Part shown: positions 49,927 to 58,600 of the stretch, in pieces
How positions within the stretch are numbered: position 1 is the stretch's first letter
How the letters are laid out: every line of letters starts with the position of its first letter
From: JAJXSS01 sp964547135
GTDB taxonomy: Bacteria; Planctomycetota; Phycisphaerae; Phycisphaerales; Phycisphaeraceae
Direction of reading: 5' to 3'
Assembly (NCBI GenBank): GCA_964547135.1
Contig: CAZJMK010000006.1
Span: forward strand, 26,112 to 90,111
DNA: 64,000 bases
Made by a program: the position numbers and the translations under genes
The notes under the pieces: generated by a model
Seen by the model: the letters and a program-made list of their open reading frames with translations, nothing else
Databases searched by the model: none
What the model was told of the DNA's origin: nothing

Positions 49927-50979
49927 GTGAATAACACGATGAACCAGGCGAACCGACAAGGCGAAGTTTGGGTTTTTGCGGAGCAGGAAGCCGGGCAGCT
50001 TTCGGAAGTGCCGCAGGAACTCATGGGCAAGGGGCGTGAGCTGGCCGACAAGCTGGGCGTGCCGTTGGGGGCGGTGCTGCTGGGGGCAAGGGGCGTGGAG
50101 CAGCTCACCAACCGGTTGTCGGCTTTCGGGGCGGACAAGGTGTATGTGGTGGAGGACGACACGCTGACGCAGTATCAGACGGCCACGTACAGCCGGGTGA
50201 TGTGCGGGTTGGTGAAGCAGCATCAGCCACAGGTGGTGTTGTACGGGGCCACGGCCATGGGTCGTGACTTGGCACCGACGGTGGCCAGTGCGCTCAAGTG
50301 CGGGTTGACGGCTGACTGCACCGATTTGCAGATCGGCGATCACACCCCGCCCGGTTCAAAAGAAGTACACAAAAACCTATTGCTGCAAATTCGGCCTGCG
50401 TTCGGCGGGTCGATCATTGCGACGATCGTCAACTATGAACGTTGGCCGCAGATGGCCACGGTGCGTGAGGGGGTGATGGTGATGCCCACGCCCGATGCGT
50501 CGCATCCCTGTCAGGTGATCAAGGCGGATTCCGGGTTGGGTAACTTCCGGGGAGCGGTGAAAATTTTGGAATCGCATCGCACGGAAAAAAAGGTGAATTT
50601 GAAGGCTGCACGGGTGATCGTGGCTGGGGGAGCCGGGGTGGGCACCAAGGACAATTTCAAGTTTGTCTGGGAATTGGCCAACTGTCTGGGTGCAGCGGTG
50701 GGGGCATCACGGGCAGCCATCGATTTGGGGTTTGTACACAAGGATCACCAGGTCGGTCAGACGGGGACGACGGTGCGACCGGCCTTGTACATCGCCTGCG
50801 GCATCAGCGGTGCGGTACAGCATCGCGCGGGGATGGAGGAGTCGGCAAAAATCATCGCCATCAACACCGATCGCAACGCCCCGATATTCGGTGTGGCCCA
50901 CTACGGCATCGTCGGCGACATGAAAGTCGTCATCCCGAAAATGATCAAGGCCATTCGCAGCGGGGCGAAGGTTGGTTGA
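49927..50979 (+). CDS. etfA: Electron transfer flavoprotein, alpha subunit
   Basis: The protein is 350 aa from GTG 49927; ATG 49939 is an alternative. The FAD domain is GQTGTTVRPALYIACGISGA (about 274-293) with HRAGMEESAKIIAINTD; the N-terminal domain has VWVFAEQEAGQLSEV. It holds FAD and pairs with EtfB. The start lies 2 bp after the right inverted repeat of the inserted element, and no ribosome site is evident, so its translation may now depend on sequence within the repeat. The stop TGA runs directly into module I (AGAAGTGGCCGAGTGG). Confidence 0.93.
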   Translation: MNNTMNQANRQGEVWVFAEQEAGQLSEVPQELMGKGRELADKLGVPLGAVLLGARGVEQLTNRLSAFGADKVYVVEDDTLTQYQTATYSRVMCGLVKQHQPQVVLYGATAMGRDLAPTVASALKCGLTADCTDLQIGDHTPPGSKEVHKNLLLQIRPAFGGSIIATIVNYERWPQMATVREGVMVMPTPDASHPCQVIKADSGLGNFRGAVKILESHRTEKKVNLKAARVIVAGGAGVGTKDNFKFVWELANCLGAAVGASRAAIDLGFVHKDHQVGQTGTTVRPALYIACGISGAVQHRAGMEESAKIIAINTDRNAPIFGVAHYGIVGDMKVVIPKMIKAIRSGAKVG

Positions 50980-50983
50980 AGAA

Positions 50984-51148
50984 GTGGCCGAGTGGAGGAA
51001 GAATTTCGAATGTCGGATTTCGAATTTCGAATTTATCAAGCCAAGCCAAGAACGAGGCTGGCAAGCCGAGGGCTTGGGTATTCGAAGATGAAAGTTAGCG
51101 CCGCGACTTGTCGCGTCTGATCGGCGTGGTTCATCGGTGAGTAGGCTG
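50984..51148. repeat. Composite repeat I-H-F-M-G (half element)
   Basis: GTGGCCGAGTGGAGG, TTCGAATGTCGGATTTCGAA, CAAGCCAAGAACGAGGCTGG, GAGGGCTTGGGTATTCG, GTTAGCGCCGCGACTTGTCG and a short G (GTGGTTCATCGGTGAGTAGG). Confidence 0.85.
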
Positions 51149-51176
51149 TTGAATATGATTCAACACGAGGTGCAAA

Positions 51177-51578
51177 ATGGGCATGACCTATGTGGACATG
51201 ATGCTGAAGAAAAACCGAGATGCCCGGAAAACCGTGAAGTTGAAATTTTTGGTTGATTCCGGCGCCGCTTTGACGGTGGTCCCCGGCGAGGTTTTGCGAA
51301 ACCTGGGCGTGGAAGCGGATGAGGAACATTCGTTCATACTCGCCAATGGTGAAACCATCACCCGCAAAGTCGGGGAGGCCTATTTTGTTTTCGGCACACG
51401 CAAGGGTACTTCCAAAGTGGTTTTTGGTGAACGAGGTGACAGCAACCTGCTGGGGGCTTTGACGCTGGAAGCGCTGGGGTTACTGCTGGACCCATTGAAG
51501 CGCGAACTCAAACCATTGCCCATGTTGATGATGAGTCAGACCGGTATGGGCTGCGAAGAGATGAAGCAGAATGGATAA
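51177..51578 (+). CDS. Small clan AA (retropepsin-like) aspartic protease
   Basis: The protein is 133 aa from ATG 51177 (GAGG upstream). The active-site triad is in LKFLVDSGAALTVVP (Asp-Ser-Gly, about 27-29). The flap-like strand ANGETITRKVGEAYF and the hydrophobic NLLGALTLEALGLLLDP near the C-terminus complete the fold, so it should work as a homodimer. These single-domain proteases are common in soil and freshwater bacteria; substrates are unknown. The last codons and stop TAA (AATGGATAATGG) lie inside a module-J repeat. It lies between etfA and the acyl-CoA dehydrogenase. Confidence 0.85.
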   Translation: MGMTYVDMMLKKNRDARKTVKLKFLVDSGAALTVVPGEVLRNLGVEADEEHSFILANGETITRKVGEAYFVFGTRKGTSKVVFGERGDSNLLGALTLEALGLLLDPLKRELKPLPMLMMSQTGMGCEEMKQNG

Positions 51579-51665
51579 TGGATGATGGATAATGTTCAGA
51601 GATGGTTGACGTTCACTAACTTTTGGTTTGTACATCATCCATTATCCTTTATCCATTATCCCTTC
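51571..51665. repeat. Module J repeat that supplies a protease stop codon
   Basis: ATGGATAATGGATGATGGAT and CATCATCCATTATCC plus TTTATCCATTATCC form the two arms around TTCAGAGATGG...TTTTGGTTTGTA. Confidence 0.8.
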
Positions 51666-51742
51666 TCTTCTTCTTCGTGGCGAATCGATTGGCTTCGTGG
51701 CTAAATCGTGACTAGACCCAAAAACTTTAACCCAACCCCATC

Positions 51743-53524
51743 ATGCCAAACTTTTTCACTGACAACCCCGACATTCAGTTTCATTTCCAACACAGCGACC
51801 TGGCCAAACTGGCGGCGATGGTGGAGCAGGATTTTGCCTTTCGCTATCAATACGACTTTGCCCCCGACTCGGCAGCCGACGCGATTGATAATTATCAGCG
51901 CATACTCAGCACGCTGGGCGAGCTGGCAGGCGACGTGATCGCCCCCACCGCGGAGCACACCGACAAGGTTGGCAACGTATTGCATGACGATGGCAGTGTC
52001 ACCTATGCCCCCGGTATCGCCGAGGCGCTCAAACGTTTGTCACAGGCGGACCTCATGGGCTTTACGTTGCCTTATAAATACGGCGGGCTGAACTGTCCGC
52101 AACTGTTGTACACGATGAGCAACGAAATGATCAGCAGGGCGGATGCGTCGCTGATGAACATTTACGGATTGCAGGGCATAGCGGAAACGATCAACGCTTT
52201 TGGGGATGACAAACTCAAGGCTGACTACCTGCCTGATATGGCGAGCGGGAAAAAGACCGGGGCGATGGTGCTGACCGAGCCGGATGCGGGCAGCGATCTG
52301 CAGGCGGTGAAGGTGCGGGCGTACCAGGACCAACACGGCAACTGGTTTGTCAACGGCGTCAAACGGTTCATCACCAACGGCTGCGGGGAAGTGCTTTTGG
52401 TATTGGCACGCAGCGAGGAAGGCTCAGCGGATGCACGCGGGTTGTCGTTGTATCTGGTGGAACGCGGGCCACGGGTGCGGGTTCGCCGACTGGAGGAAAA
52501 ACTGGGGATTCACGGCAGCCCGACGTGTGAACTGTTTTTCGACGATGCCCCCGCCAAGCTGATCGGTGAAACGCAGCGCGGGTTGGTGACTTATGTGATG
52601 AGTCTGATGAACGGGGCACGCATCGGCATCGCGGCACAGTCACTGGGCATTGGCGAGGCAGCGTATCGGGTGGCTCGTGATTACGCGCACAAGCGCAGGC
52701 AATTCAATCAGGCGATCGAGCATTTGCCGGCGGTGCGCGAGTTGCTGGTGGATATGAGCATCGATATTCAGGCGGCAAGGGCGCTGACGTATTACGCGAC
52801 GTTTAATGTTGATATGGAAATCGGTGCCACCTGGCGGTTGGAAGGCGGTGTGCCGATGCCGGCGGATCAGGCCAGGCAGCTTAAACAGGATGCACGGAAA
52901 CTCAAACGGTTCAACGGCATGCTCACGCCGATGAGCAAGTATTACGCTTCGGAGATGAGCATGCGCGTGGCCAACAGCTCCGTGGCGGTGCTCGGCGGCA
53001 GCGGGTACATGAAGGATTACCCGGTGGAACGCCACCTACGCGACAGTCGCATCACCACCATTTACGAGGGCACCAGCCAGTTGCAGGTGGTGGCGGCGGT
53101 ACGCGGCGTCATGGCGGGCACGGCACGCACCGTCATCGATGAATTACTGGCGCTGCATACGACCTGGCCCAGTGAAGTGTTGCCAATGGTGGAGGAATGG
53201 CGCAAACACGCAGCGATACTGGACGAAGTGGTGGCTTTTGTGAAGGCGCAATCGGGCACGGAATACATGGACCTTTACGGAAGGCGAATCGTCGATATGG
53301 CCATCGCTTTGATCGTCGGATTGCTTTTCTGCGATCAGGCGGTCAAACAACAGGCGGCTGGTGGGGTACAGGCAGGCGGCATCGGCAAACTGGCGGTGGC
53401 CAAACGGTGGTTGGCCGTGAAGTTGCCGGAGGTGCGCATGCTGCGCGAGACGGTGATCAGCGGTGACAAAATCGTGATGAGCGAGTTTGAGGCATTGGCA
53501 GGCCCGCTGCCGACGATGGGGTGA
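51743..53524 (+). CDS. Acyl-CoA dehydrogenase, long form
   Basis: The protein is 593 aa, longer than the classic 380-residue enzyme and similar to the AidB/FadE-like forms with an extra C-terminal domain. It has ADLMGFTLPYKYGGLNCPQL, the FAD/substrate region AMVLTEPDAGSDLQAVKVRA, NGVKRFITNG, EEKLGIHGSPTCELFFDDAP, AQSLGIGEAAYRVARDYAHK and YEGTSQLQVVA (catalytic Glu near). It oxidises an acyl-CoA and passes electrons to the EtfAB encoded upstream, consistent with a beta-oxidation or amino-acid catabolic module. The stop TGA is followed by module H. Confidence 0.92.
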   Translation: MPNFFTDNPDIQFHFQHSDLAKLAAMVEQDFAFRYQYDFAPDSAADAIDNYQRILSTLGELAGDVIAPTAEHTDKVGNVLHDDGSVTYAPGIAEALKRLSQADLMGFTLPYKYGGLNCPQLLYTMSNEMISRADASLMNIYGLQGIAETINAFGDDKLKADYLPDMASGKKTGAMVLTEPDAGSDLQAVKVRAYQDQHGNWFVNGVKRFITNGCGEVLLVLARSEEGSADARGLSLYLVERGPRVRVRRLEEKLGIHGSPTCELFFDDAPAKLIGETQRGLVTYVMSLMNGARIGIAAQSLGIGEAAYRVARDYAHKRRQFNQAIEHLPAVRELLVDMSIDIQAARALTYYATFNVDMEIGATWRLEGGVPMPADQARQLKQDARKLKRFNGMLTPMSKYYASEMSMRVANSSVAVLGGSGYMKDYPVERHLRDSRITTIYEGTSQLQVVAAVRGVMAGTARTVIDELLALHTTWPSEVLPMVEEWRKHAAILDEVVAFVKAQSGTEYMDLYGRRIVDMAIALIVGLLFCDQAVKQQAAGGVQAGGIGKLAVAKRWLAVKLPEVRMLRETVISGDKIVMSEFEALAGPLPTMG

Positions 53525-53526
53525 TG

Positions 53527-53708
53527 AGGAGGATTTCGAATGTTGAATGTCGGATTTCGAATTTAACAAGCCAAGAACGAGGCTGGCAGGCCGAGGGCTT
53601 GGGTATTCTGAGTGGTTGATCGGTTAACTGGTAAATCGGTTAATCGGTCAGAAAAGACAACTAGCATTCCGTCCAATTAACCAATTAACCGACCAATCAA
53701 TTAACCAC
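53527..53708. repeat. Composite repeat H-F-G-G'
   Basis: TTTCGAATGTTGAATGTCGG, CAAGCCAAGAACGAGGCTGG, GAGGGCTTGGGTATTC, then G arms (GGTTGATCGGTTAACTGGTA... and ...CCGACCAATCAATTAACC, 53613-53708) around loop AGAAAAGACAACTAGCATTC. Confidence 0.88.
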
Positions 53709-53801
53709 TCTGACGCCGCGTGCTTTTGCCCCGGAGGATGCCGGTGATTGGCATAAAATTTCGGTTCTGTAGGGCACGACATCAAAAAACAGAGTTGGTT
53801 G

Positions 53802-53810
53802 TGCTATAAT
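53802..53810 (+). promoter_or_regulatory. Extended -10 promoter (TGCTATAAT)
   Basis: A perfect TGnTATAAT lies at 53802-53810. There is no clear -35, as expected of extended -10 promoters. Transcription would start near 53817. Confidence 0.6.
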
Positions 53811-53816
53811 ATCTGC

Positions 53817-53915
53817 TGATCAATGGTTGAACGTATCGGGTGATTGTTCCAACGTGATCCGTATTTGTGGAAGGGCCGACGACTGATGCGTGAGGGTCGT
53901 CGGCTTTTCTTTTTT
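53817..53915 (+). ncRNA. Candidate small RNA or terminated leader of about 100 nt
   Basis: It runs from the predicted start of the extended -10 promoter to a terminator T-tract, with no ORF. It contains a long-range stem TTCCA/TGGAA (about 53847-53872) before the terminator hairpin. It may be an independent sRNA or a transcription-attenuated leader of the membrane protein gene 155 bp downstream. No known family is recognised. Confidence 0.45.
53875..53915 (+). terminator. Rho-independent terminator of the small RNA unit
   Basis: GCCGACGAC (53875-53883) pairs perfectly with GTCGTCGGC (53896-53904), then TTTTCTTTTTT. Confidence 0.85.
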
Positions 53916-54070
53916 CGTGACCCGGTGCGTTGGTACGCCGACGCCAAGCGTCCGTGCCAAACATTTCAGATGACTCGATGATTCGACCCATTCGATGGTT
54001 GCCTGCGATGCGGTTGCAGGTAACAATGATGTAAGCCGACCTGGGTCGGGGGAGTGGGACGTATCCGTCC

Positions 54071-54874
54071 ATGAATCAACCGACGACGTTTCAACCCGGT
54101 TCACCTGCTGCGTTGCTGCTGCCGGGGCAGTTGAATACCACCATGATGGCGGCGATCTGTGTGATGCTTTCGGCTGGTTTTGCCACGGTGGACATGTTGA
54201 TGCCCTCGGTGAACATTTCGATCGGGCACACGCTGCCGGTGATTTTGTATGTGCTGTTGACCCGTCGCTCGGTGCCCTGGTCCTTGGCGTTGTTGCTGAT
54301 GACATTGACGCTGCTGGTGTATCTGTTCAAGCCGCTGCCGGGCGTCGGTTCGGAACTGATTGAGCGACTGCGTCATTTTCGGATTGTGAACCGGGGTATG
54401 GTGCTGACGGTGATCGCGCTGATCACGCTGATGTCGTATCGGATCGACTACCTGACATCGCTTTGGCATCGCACTCTGGCGGGGCTGCCCAGCACGGAAC
54501 CCGGCGAAGATTTTTTTGATCAGTTGGACCGATTGCTGGTGGCATTGGCATGCGTGTTCATCATGGCGTTGCTCATGGTGTTTGATCTGCTGTCGAGTGT
54601 GTATATCAATCTGCCGATTTTGTATGCGGTGCCGTTATTACTATGTGCGTGGACTTGCAGTCGCAAATTACTTTGGTGGCTGACGCCGTTGGCGGTGGCG
54701 ATGCCACTGCTGACCTATTTCATTGAATGGGTGCGGACGGACCATGAACTGCCCCGATTTTTATTGGCCAATCGGCTGCTCACGGCTGGGGTCGGTCTGG
54801 TGGCGGCGCTTTTACTTCATTACTGGATCGGTTGGCAGAATCATCTGTTTCGCAAACAGCATTTGATCAAGTAA
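54071..54874 (+). CDS. Polytopic membrane protein of unknown function
   Basis: The protein is 267 aa with six or seven hydrophobic helices (AAICVMLSAGFATVDMLM, LPVILYVLL, WSLALLLMTLTLLVYLF, VLTVIALITLMSYRIDYLT, LLVALACVFIMALLMVFDLL, NLPILYAVPLLLCAWTCSRK, LTAGVGLVAALLLHYWIGW). The pattern recalls membrane sensor modules of signalling proteins, but no kinase or cyclase domain follows; it ends KQHLIK. It may be a membrane remnant or a small transporter partner. A glycosyltransferase gene starts 41 bp downstream on the same strand. No family is recognised. Confidence 0.7.
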   Translation: MNQPTTFQPGSPAALLLPGQLNTTMMAAICVMLSAGFATVDMLMPSVNISIGHTLPVILYVLLTRRSVPWSLALLLMTLTLLVYLFKPLPGVGSELIERLRHFRIVNRGMVLTVIALITLMSYRIDYLTSLWHRTLAGLPSTEPGEDFFDQLDRLLVALACVFIMALLMVFDLLSSVYINLPILYAVPLLLCAWTCSRKLLWWLTPLAVAMPLLTYFIEWVRTDHELPRFLLANRLLTAGVGLVAALLLHYWIGWQNHLFRKQHLIK

Positions 54875-54915
54875 AGACCGGGGTGTTCCCCTCTGCACAG
54901 AAGGTTGGATTGGGT

Positions 54916-56088
54916 ATGAGGATCGTGCATGTCATCGACCGACTGGACCCCGCCGCCGGCGGACCGATCACCGTCGTCAGCGGTTTGTGTCCTGCTTTGG
55001 CGGGCGTCGGCCATGCTGTGCGTCTGGTGGCGCTCCATGTGCCCGGTCGTGATGAGGTGATCCGCCAAAGCCTGCAAACGACCCCCGGCATGTCGGCGGT
55101 CGATGTACGCATCCTGCAACGCCCCACGTTCCTTCAGCAACTGCGCGGCAGCGAACTTCAACGACAACTGCGCCCCCTTTTGCAAGATGCGCAGGCGGTA
55201 CACCTGCACGGCGTGTGGGACCCGATTCTCGTGGCAGCTCATCATGTCGCCGTTCAACAAAAAGTGCCGTTCTGTCTTTCGTCGCACGGTATGCTCGATC
55301 CCTGGAGTATGCACAATCGTGCCTGGAAAAAACAACTGGCGTTGCGGTTGGGTTACCGAGCCATGCTCAATCGCGCTGCGGTGCTGCACGCCACGACGAG
55401 CACCGAAGCGGACAGTCATCGCTTGCTGAAATTGCAGCCATCGTCACAGGTGATTGGTTTGGGCATTCATCAGGCGGATTTTGCTGCTGCCCCCGACCCC
55501 GGCACGGCTTATCAACGATTTCCGCAACTGCAGGGTCGGCCATATGTGCTCTTCCTTGGACGAATCCATCCGGTTAAAGGTTTGGACTACCTGGCGGGTG
55601 CCTTCGACATCGTCGCCCGGCAGGACCCGGAACTTCAACTGGTCGTCGCAGGCCCCGATGGCGGTGCGCTGGCGGGTTTCATTGAGCAGATCACGGCTGC
55701 GGGGTTGAACGACCGTGTGCATGTCGTCGGGCCGCAGTGGGGCGTGGACAAAATGTCGCTCATGGCCGATGCCGTCTGTTTCTGCCTGCCCAGCCGCCAG
55801 GAAAACTTCGGCATGGTGGTCATCGAATCGCTTTGGGTGCGCACGCCTGTGGTGATTTCCGATCAGGTGCAACTGTGCGATGCGGTGCGCAATGGCAACT
55901 GCGGCATCGTGGTACCGTTGGATGTCAACAAGGTGGCCGAGGCGATTCTGCAATTGCATCGTCATCGTGAGCAGCGTCAAGCCATGGGTGATGCGGGGCG
56001 AAAACTGGTGGAAGAACAATTTCTCTGGCCGTCGGTGGTACGTGAGTATGAACGCATGTATCAGAACATGGCCAACTTGAAAGAGTAA
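54916..56088 (+). CDS. Glycosyltransferase family 4 (GT-B fold)
   Basis: The protein is 390 aa from ATG 54916 (GAAGGT upstream; the longer frame overlaps the previous gene). N-terminal Gly-rich loop IDRLDPAAGGPITVV and donor-domain landmarks VLFLGRIHPVKGLDYLAGAF, LVVAGPDGGALAGFIEQ, VCFCLPSRQENFGMVVIESL (EX7E region) indicate a retaining GT-B enzyme like those in exopolysaccharide or lipopolysaccharide assembly. It is the downstream partner of a membrane protein. Sugar and acceptor are not known. Confidence 0.92.
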   Translation: MRIVHVIDRLDPAAGGPITVVSGLCPALAGVGHAVRLVALHVPGRDEVIRQSLQTTPGMSAVDVRILQRPTFLQQLRGSELQRQLRPLLQDAQAVHLHGVWDPILVAAHHVAVQQKVPFCLSSHGMLDPWSMHNRAWKKQLALRLGYRAMLNRAAVLHATTSTEADSHRLLKLQPSSQVIGLGIHQADFAAAPDPGTAYQRFPQLQGRPYVLFLGRIHPVKGLDYLAGAFDIVARQDPELQLVVAGPDGGALAGFIEQITAAGLNDRVHVVGPQWGVDKMSLMADAVCFCLPSRQENFGMVVIESLWVRTPVVISDQVQLCDAVRNGNCGIVVPLDVNKVAEAILQLHRHREQRQAMGDAGRKLVEEQFLWPSVVREYERMYQNMANLKE

Positions 56089-56100
56089 TGATTGCACGAT

Positions 56101-56174
56101 TGACGCCGAGCCCTTCAGGGCCGGATGTACATGTCATCGTGTCAGAAACACCGGGGCTAAAGCCTTGGTCGTCA
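56101..56174. repeat. Module A palindromic repeat, full copy
   Basis: It begins TGACGCCGAGCCCTTCAGGG and ends GGGGCTAAAGCCTTGGTCGT plus CA; the right arm is slightly decayed. Confidence 0.88.
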
Positions 56175-56241
56175 TTCATCAACATTCATTGGTAGAGTAG
56201 TGAGTATCAAGCGTTTTCAATTGTTCACGAAAGGTTTTTTC

Positions 56242-56961
56242 ATGCCCACCCGGCGATTCGATCAGTTGCGTGAAGTGAAAATCGAAAAGTTCCCCAAAGC
56301 GGGCGCGACCCCGGCCAGCGTGCTTTTTGCTGCGGGTCGTACGCAGGTGCTCTGCGTGGCCAGTGTATCGACGGACCTGCCGCCGCATTTGAAACCCAAG
56401 GCTGGTGAACCGGCGACGCAGGGGTGGGTGACAGCCGAATACAACATGCTGCCCGGGTCAACCCCGCAACGAAAAAAACGCGGACCTGATGGGCGAGCCA
56501 CGGAAATACAGCGCCTCATCGGGCGCTGCCTGCGTGCCTCGGTCGATATGACGAAAATGCCCGGCTTGTGCGTCACCATCGATTGTGACGTGCTCGTGGC
56601 TGACGGCGGCACACGCACCGCTTCCATCACCGGCGGGTTTGTCGCCCTGGCATTGGCCGTTGCATGGGCACGCAAACAAGGCATGATTCAAGCCGACCCG
56701 ATCAAGGGTCACGGCCCGGTCGCAGCGGTCAGCGTCGGCATTGTCGATGACAAGGTCTGCCTCGATTTGGATTACGAACTGGACAGTCATGCCCAGGTCG
56801 ATATGAACGTGGTGATGAACAGCAAAGGGCGATTCATCGAAGTGCAGGGGTGTGCGGAGCAGGGCACTTTTGAACGCAAGCAACTGGATGCGATGCTCAA
56901 CCTGGCGGGCAAAGGCATCGGTCAATTGATCCGCAAACAACAGGTGTTTTTGCGATATTGA
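56242..56961 (+). CDS. rph: Ribonuclease PH
   Basis: The protein is 239 aa from ATG 56242 (AAAGG upstream), the normal length. It is a phosphate-dependent 3'-5' exoribonuclease that trims tRNA precursors. RNase PH signatures are FDQLREVKIE, AAGRTQVLCVASV, WVTAEYNMLPGSTPQRKKR (phosphate/RNA binding Arg), the REIQRLIGR-like ATEIQRLIGRCLRA, CDVLVADGGTRTASITGG and LDLDYELDSHAQVDMNVV (metal-site Asp). It stands between two module-A repeats. The 3-aa longer start is not supported by a ribosome site. Confidence 0.96.
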   Translation: MPTRRFDQLREVKIEKFPKAGATPASVLFAAGRTQVLCVASVSTDLPPHLKPKAGEPATQGWVTAEYNMLPGSTPQRKKRGPDGRATEIQRLIGRCLRASVDMTKMPGLCVTIDCDVLVADGGTRTASITGGFVALALAVAWARKQGMIQADPIKGHGPVAAVSVGIVDDKVCLDLDYELDSHAQVDMNVVMNSKGRFIEVQGCAEQGTFERKQLDAMLNLAGKGIGQLIRKQQVFLRY

Positions 56962-57002
56962 TTGGTATGTGTGCCAATGCCTTGGACAAAGTACTGAACA
57001 AT

Positions 57003-57080
57003 TGACGCCGAGGGCTTCAGCCCCGGAGTGTTTTTTGTCAGGCGAAATGCAATCATCCGGCCCTGAAGGGCACGGCGTCA
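57003..57080. repeat. Module A palindromic repeat, inverted copy
   Basis: It begins TGACGCCGAGGGCTTCAGCC and ends GCCCTGAAGGGCACGGCGTCA; relative to the 56101 copy it is in the opposite orientation, so the two bracket rph. Confidence 0.9.
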
Positions 57081-57133
57081 AGCCAAGCGCTCGCGCTTAA
57101 CATTCCGAACCACTTGACCACTTCCCGCTTCCC

Positions 57134-58324
57134 TCACATCACCGCTTTGATTGCCTGTGCCAGGGCGGGCATGTTGGCGGGGGTCATGCCGGCCACGTTG
57201 ATGCGGCCGTTGCCCACCACATACACCGCAAACTCATCACGCAAGCGATCCACCTGTGCCTTGGTCAACCCGGAAAAACTGAACATGCCCAGTTGCCGGG
57301 TGATGAAGGAAAAGTCAGCCGTGACACCGTTTTGCCTGAGTGCATGGACGAATAATTCGCGCATGCTTTGAATGCGCCGGCGCATCTGCGCCAGTTCGTT
57401 TTCCCATTGCGCTTTCAAGGCGGGGTCGCTCAAAATGGTGCTGACGATCGCGCCCCCGTGACAGGGTGGATTGGAATAGTTGGCGCGAATGGCGGACTTC
57501 ACCTGACTCATCACCCGTGTCGCTGCATCCGCATCGGCTGCCACCACCGACAATGCCCCGACACGCTCGTTGTACAACCCGAAATTTTTGGAAAACGAAC
57601 TGGCGACAATCACTTCCGCACCAGGTGTCACCAGTTCACGTAAACCAATCGCGTCCTCCTCCAAGCCACGCCCAAACCCCTGATAGGCAAAATCCAAAAA
57701 CGGTATCACCCTGCGCTGTTGCAAGGTTTGGGCGATGCTGCGCCACTGGGCGGGCGTCGGGTCGATGCCGCTGGGGTTGTGACAGCACCCATGCAGCAAC
57801 ACCACATCACCAGCGGGGATGGTCGCCAGCGCGCTGAGCATTTTGTCGAAGGCCAGATCGTTGGCAGCCGGATCGAAGTAGGGGTAGGTTTTGCAGTGTA
57901 AACCAGCCGCCTGAAAAATTTGCGGATGATTGGGCCAGGTGGGGTCACTGATCCAAACGGTTGCGCTGGGCAGGTTTTTTTTAATGAAATCGGCTGCCAC
58001 GCGCAGGGCTGCGGTGCCGCTGGGGGTGTGTGCGGTGATGATTCGCTTGCTGGTCACCGCTTCATGCGTTGCGCCCAATTGCATTGCCTGCACCTGCTGC
58101 CCATACAACGGCGTGCCTTCGATGGGCAGGTAACTTTTGCTCTGTTCCCCGGCTAACAAACGGCGCTCGGCTTCCTTCACACTGGGCAGCACGGGGGTTT
58201 TGCCCGACTCATCGCAATACACGCCGATGCTCAGGTTGATTTTGTGCGGACGCGGGTCTTTTTTGAACGCCTCCGCAAGACCGAGAATGCTGTCGGGCGG
58301 AGCCATGGTAATGCTGGAAAACAT
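57134..58324 (-). CDS. Aspartate/aromatic aminotransferase (class I, AspC/TyrB type)
   Basis: The protein is 396 aa, typical length. PLP-enzyme landmarks are LAEAFKKDPRPHKINLSIGV, TPSGTAALRVAADFI, SDPTWPNHPQIFQAAG, LLHGCCHNPSGIDPTPAQW, PFLDFAYQGFGRGLEEDA and PLP-Lys in VASSFSKNFGLYNERVG. It transfers amino groups between aspartate or aromatic amino acids and 2-oxoglutarate. Alone. The start ATG 58324 gives MFSSITMAPPDSI. The stop is followed by module I after about 10 bp. Confidence 0.95.
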   Translation of the reverse strand: MFSSITMAPPDSILGLAEAFKKDPRPHKINLSIGVYCDESGKTPVLPSVKEAERRLLAGEQSKSYLPIEGTPLYGQQVQAMQLGATHEAVTSKRIITAHTPSGTAALRVAADFIKKNLPSATVWISDPTWPNHPQIFQAAGLHCKTYPYFDPAANDLAFDKMLSALATIPAGDVVLLHGCCHNPSGIDPTPAQWRSIAQTLQQRRVIPFLDFAYQGFGRGLEEDAIGLRELVTPGAEVIVASSFSKNFGLYNERVGALSVVAADADAATRVMSQVKSAIRANYSNPPCHGGAIVSTILSDPALKAQWENELAQMRRRIQSMRELFVHALRQNGVTADFSFITRQLGMFSFSGLTKAQVDRLRDEFAVYVVGNGRINVAGMTPANMPALAQAIKAVM

Positions 58325-58600
58325 GTTGGAACCTCACATCCCGGAAACGATTGGAACCACAGAATCGGGGGATTAGCGTATCCCGGAAATCATCGAAAGC
58401 CAAGTGCGGGAGGAATGGTCAAGTGGTCAAGTGGCCGAGCGATTGTCTATGTTGAGCGCGGACGCTTGGCATCGGCGTTGATTGAATCAAGGCTGATGAC
58501 ATGACCACGAAACATTTGCCTGTTTCGGCAACAAGCCTATGCTTACCGGAGTTTCATGGGGTCAAGTGCAATTTTTCATTGATGAGAAGGGTGGTGTGTG
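58325..58600. repeat. Gap with module I and E repeats
   Basis: GTCAAGTGGTCAAGTGGCCG (I, about 58419) and TTGAGCGCGGACGCTTGGCA (E, about 58452) lie between divergent genes. The rest shows nothing recognisable. Confidence 0.65.

Larger units (their letters stand above)
53709..54070. other. Gap with degenerate module A, sRNA/leader unit and module E
   Basis: A decayed A copy (about 53711-53785, TGACGCCGCGTGCTTTTGCC) is followed by an extended -10 promoter, a terminator and a module E (about 53937-53963). The remaining 100 bp precede the membrane protein gene. Confidence 0.65.
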
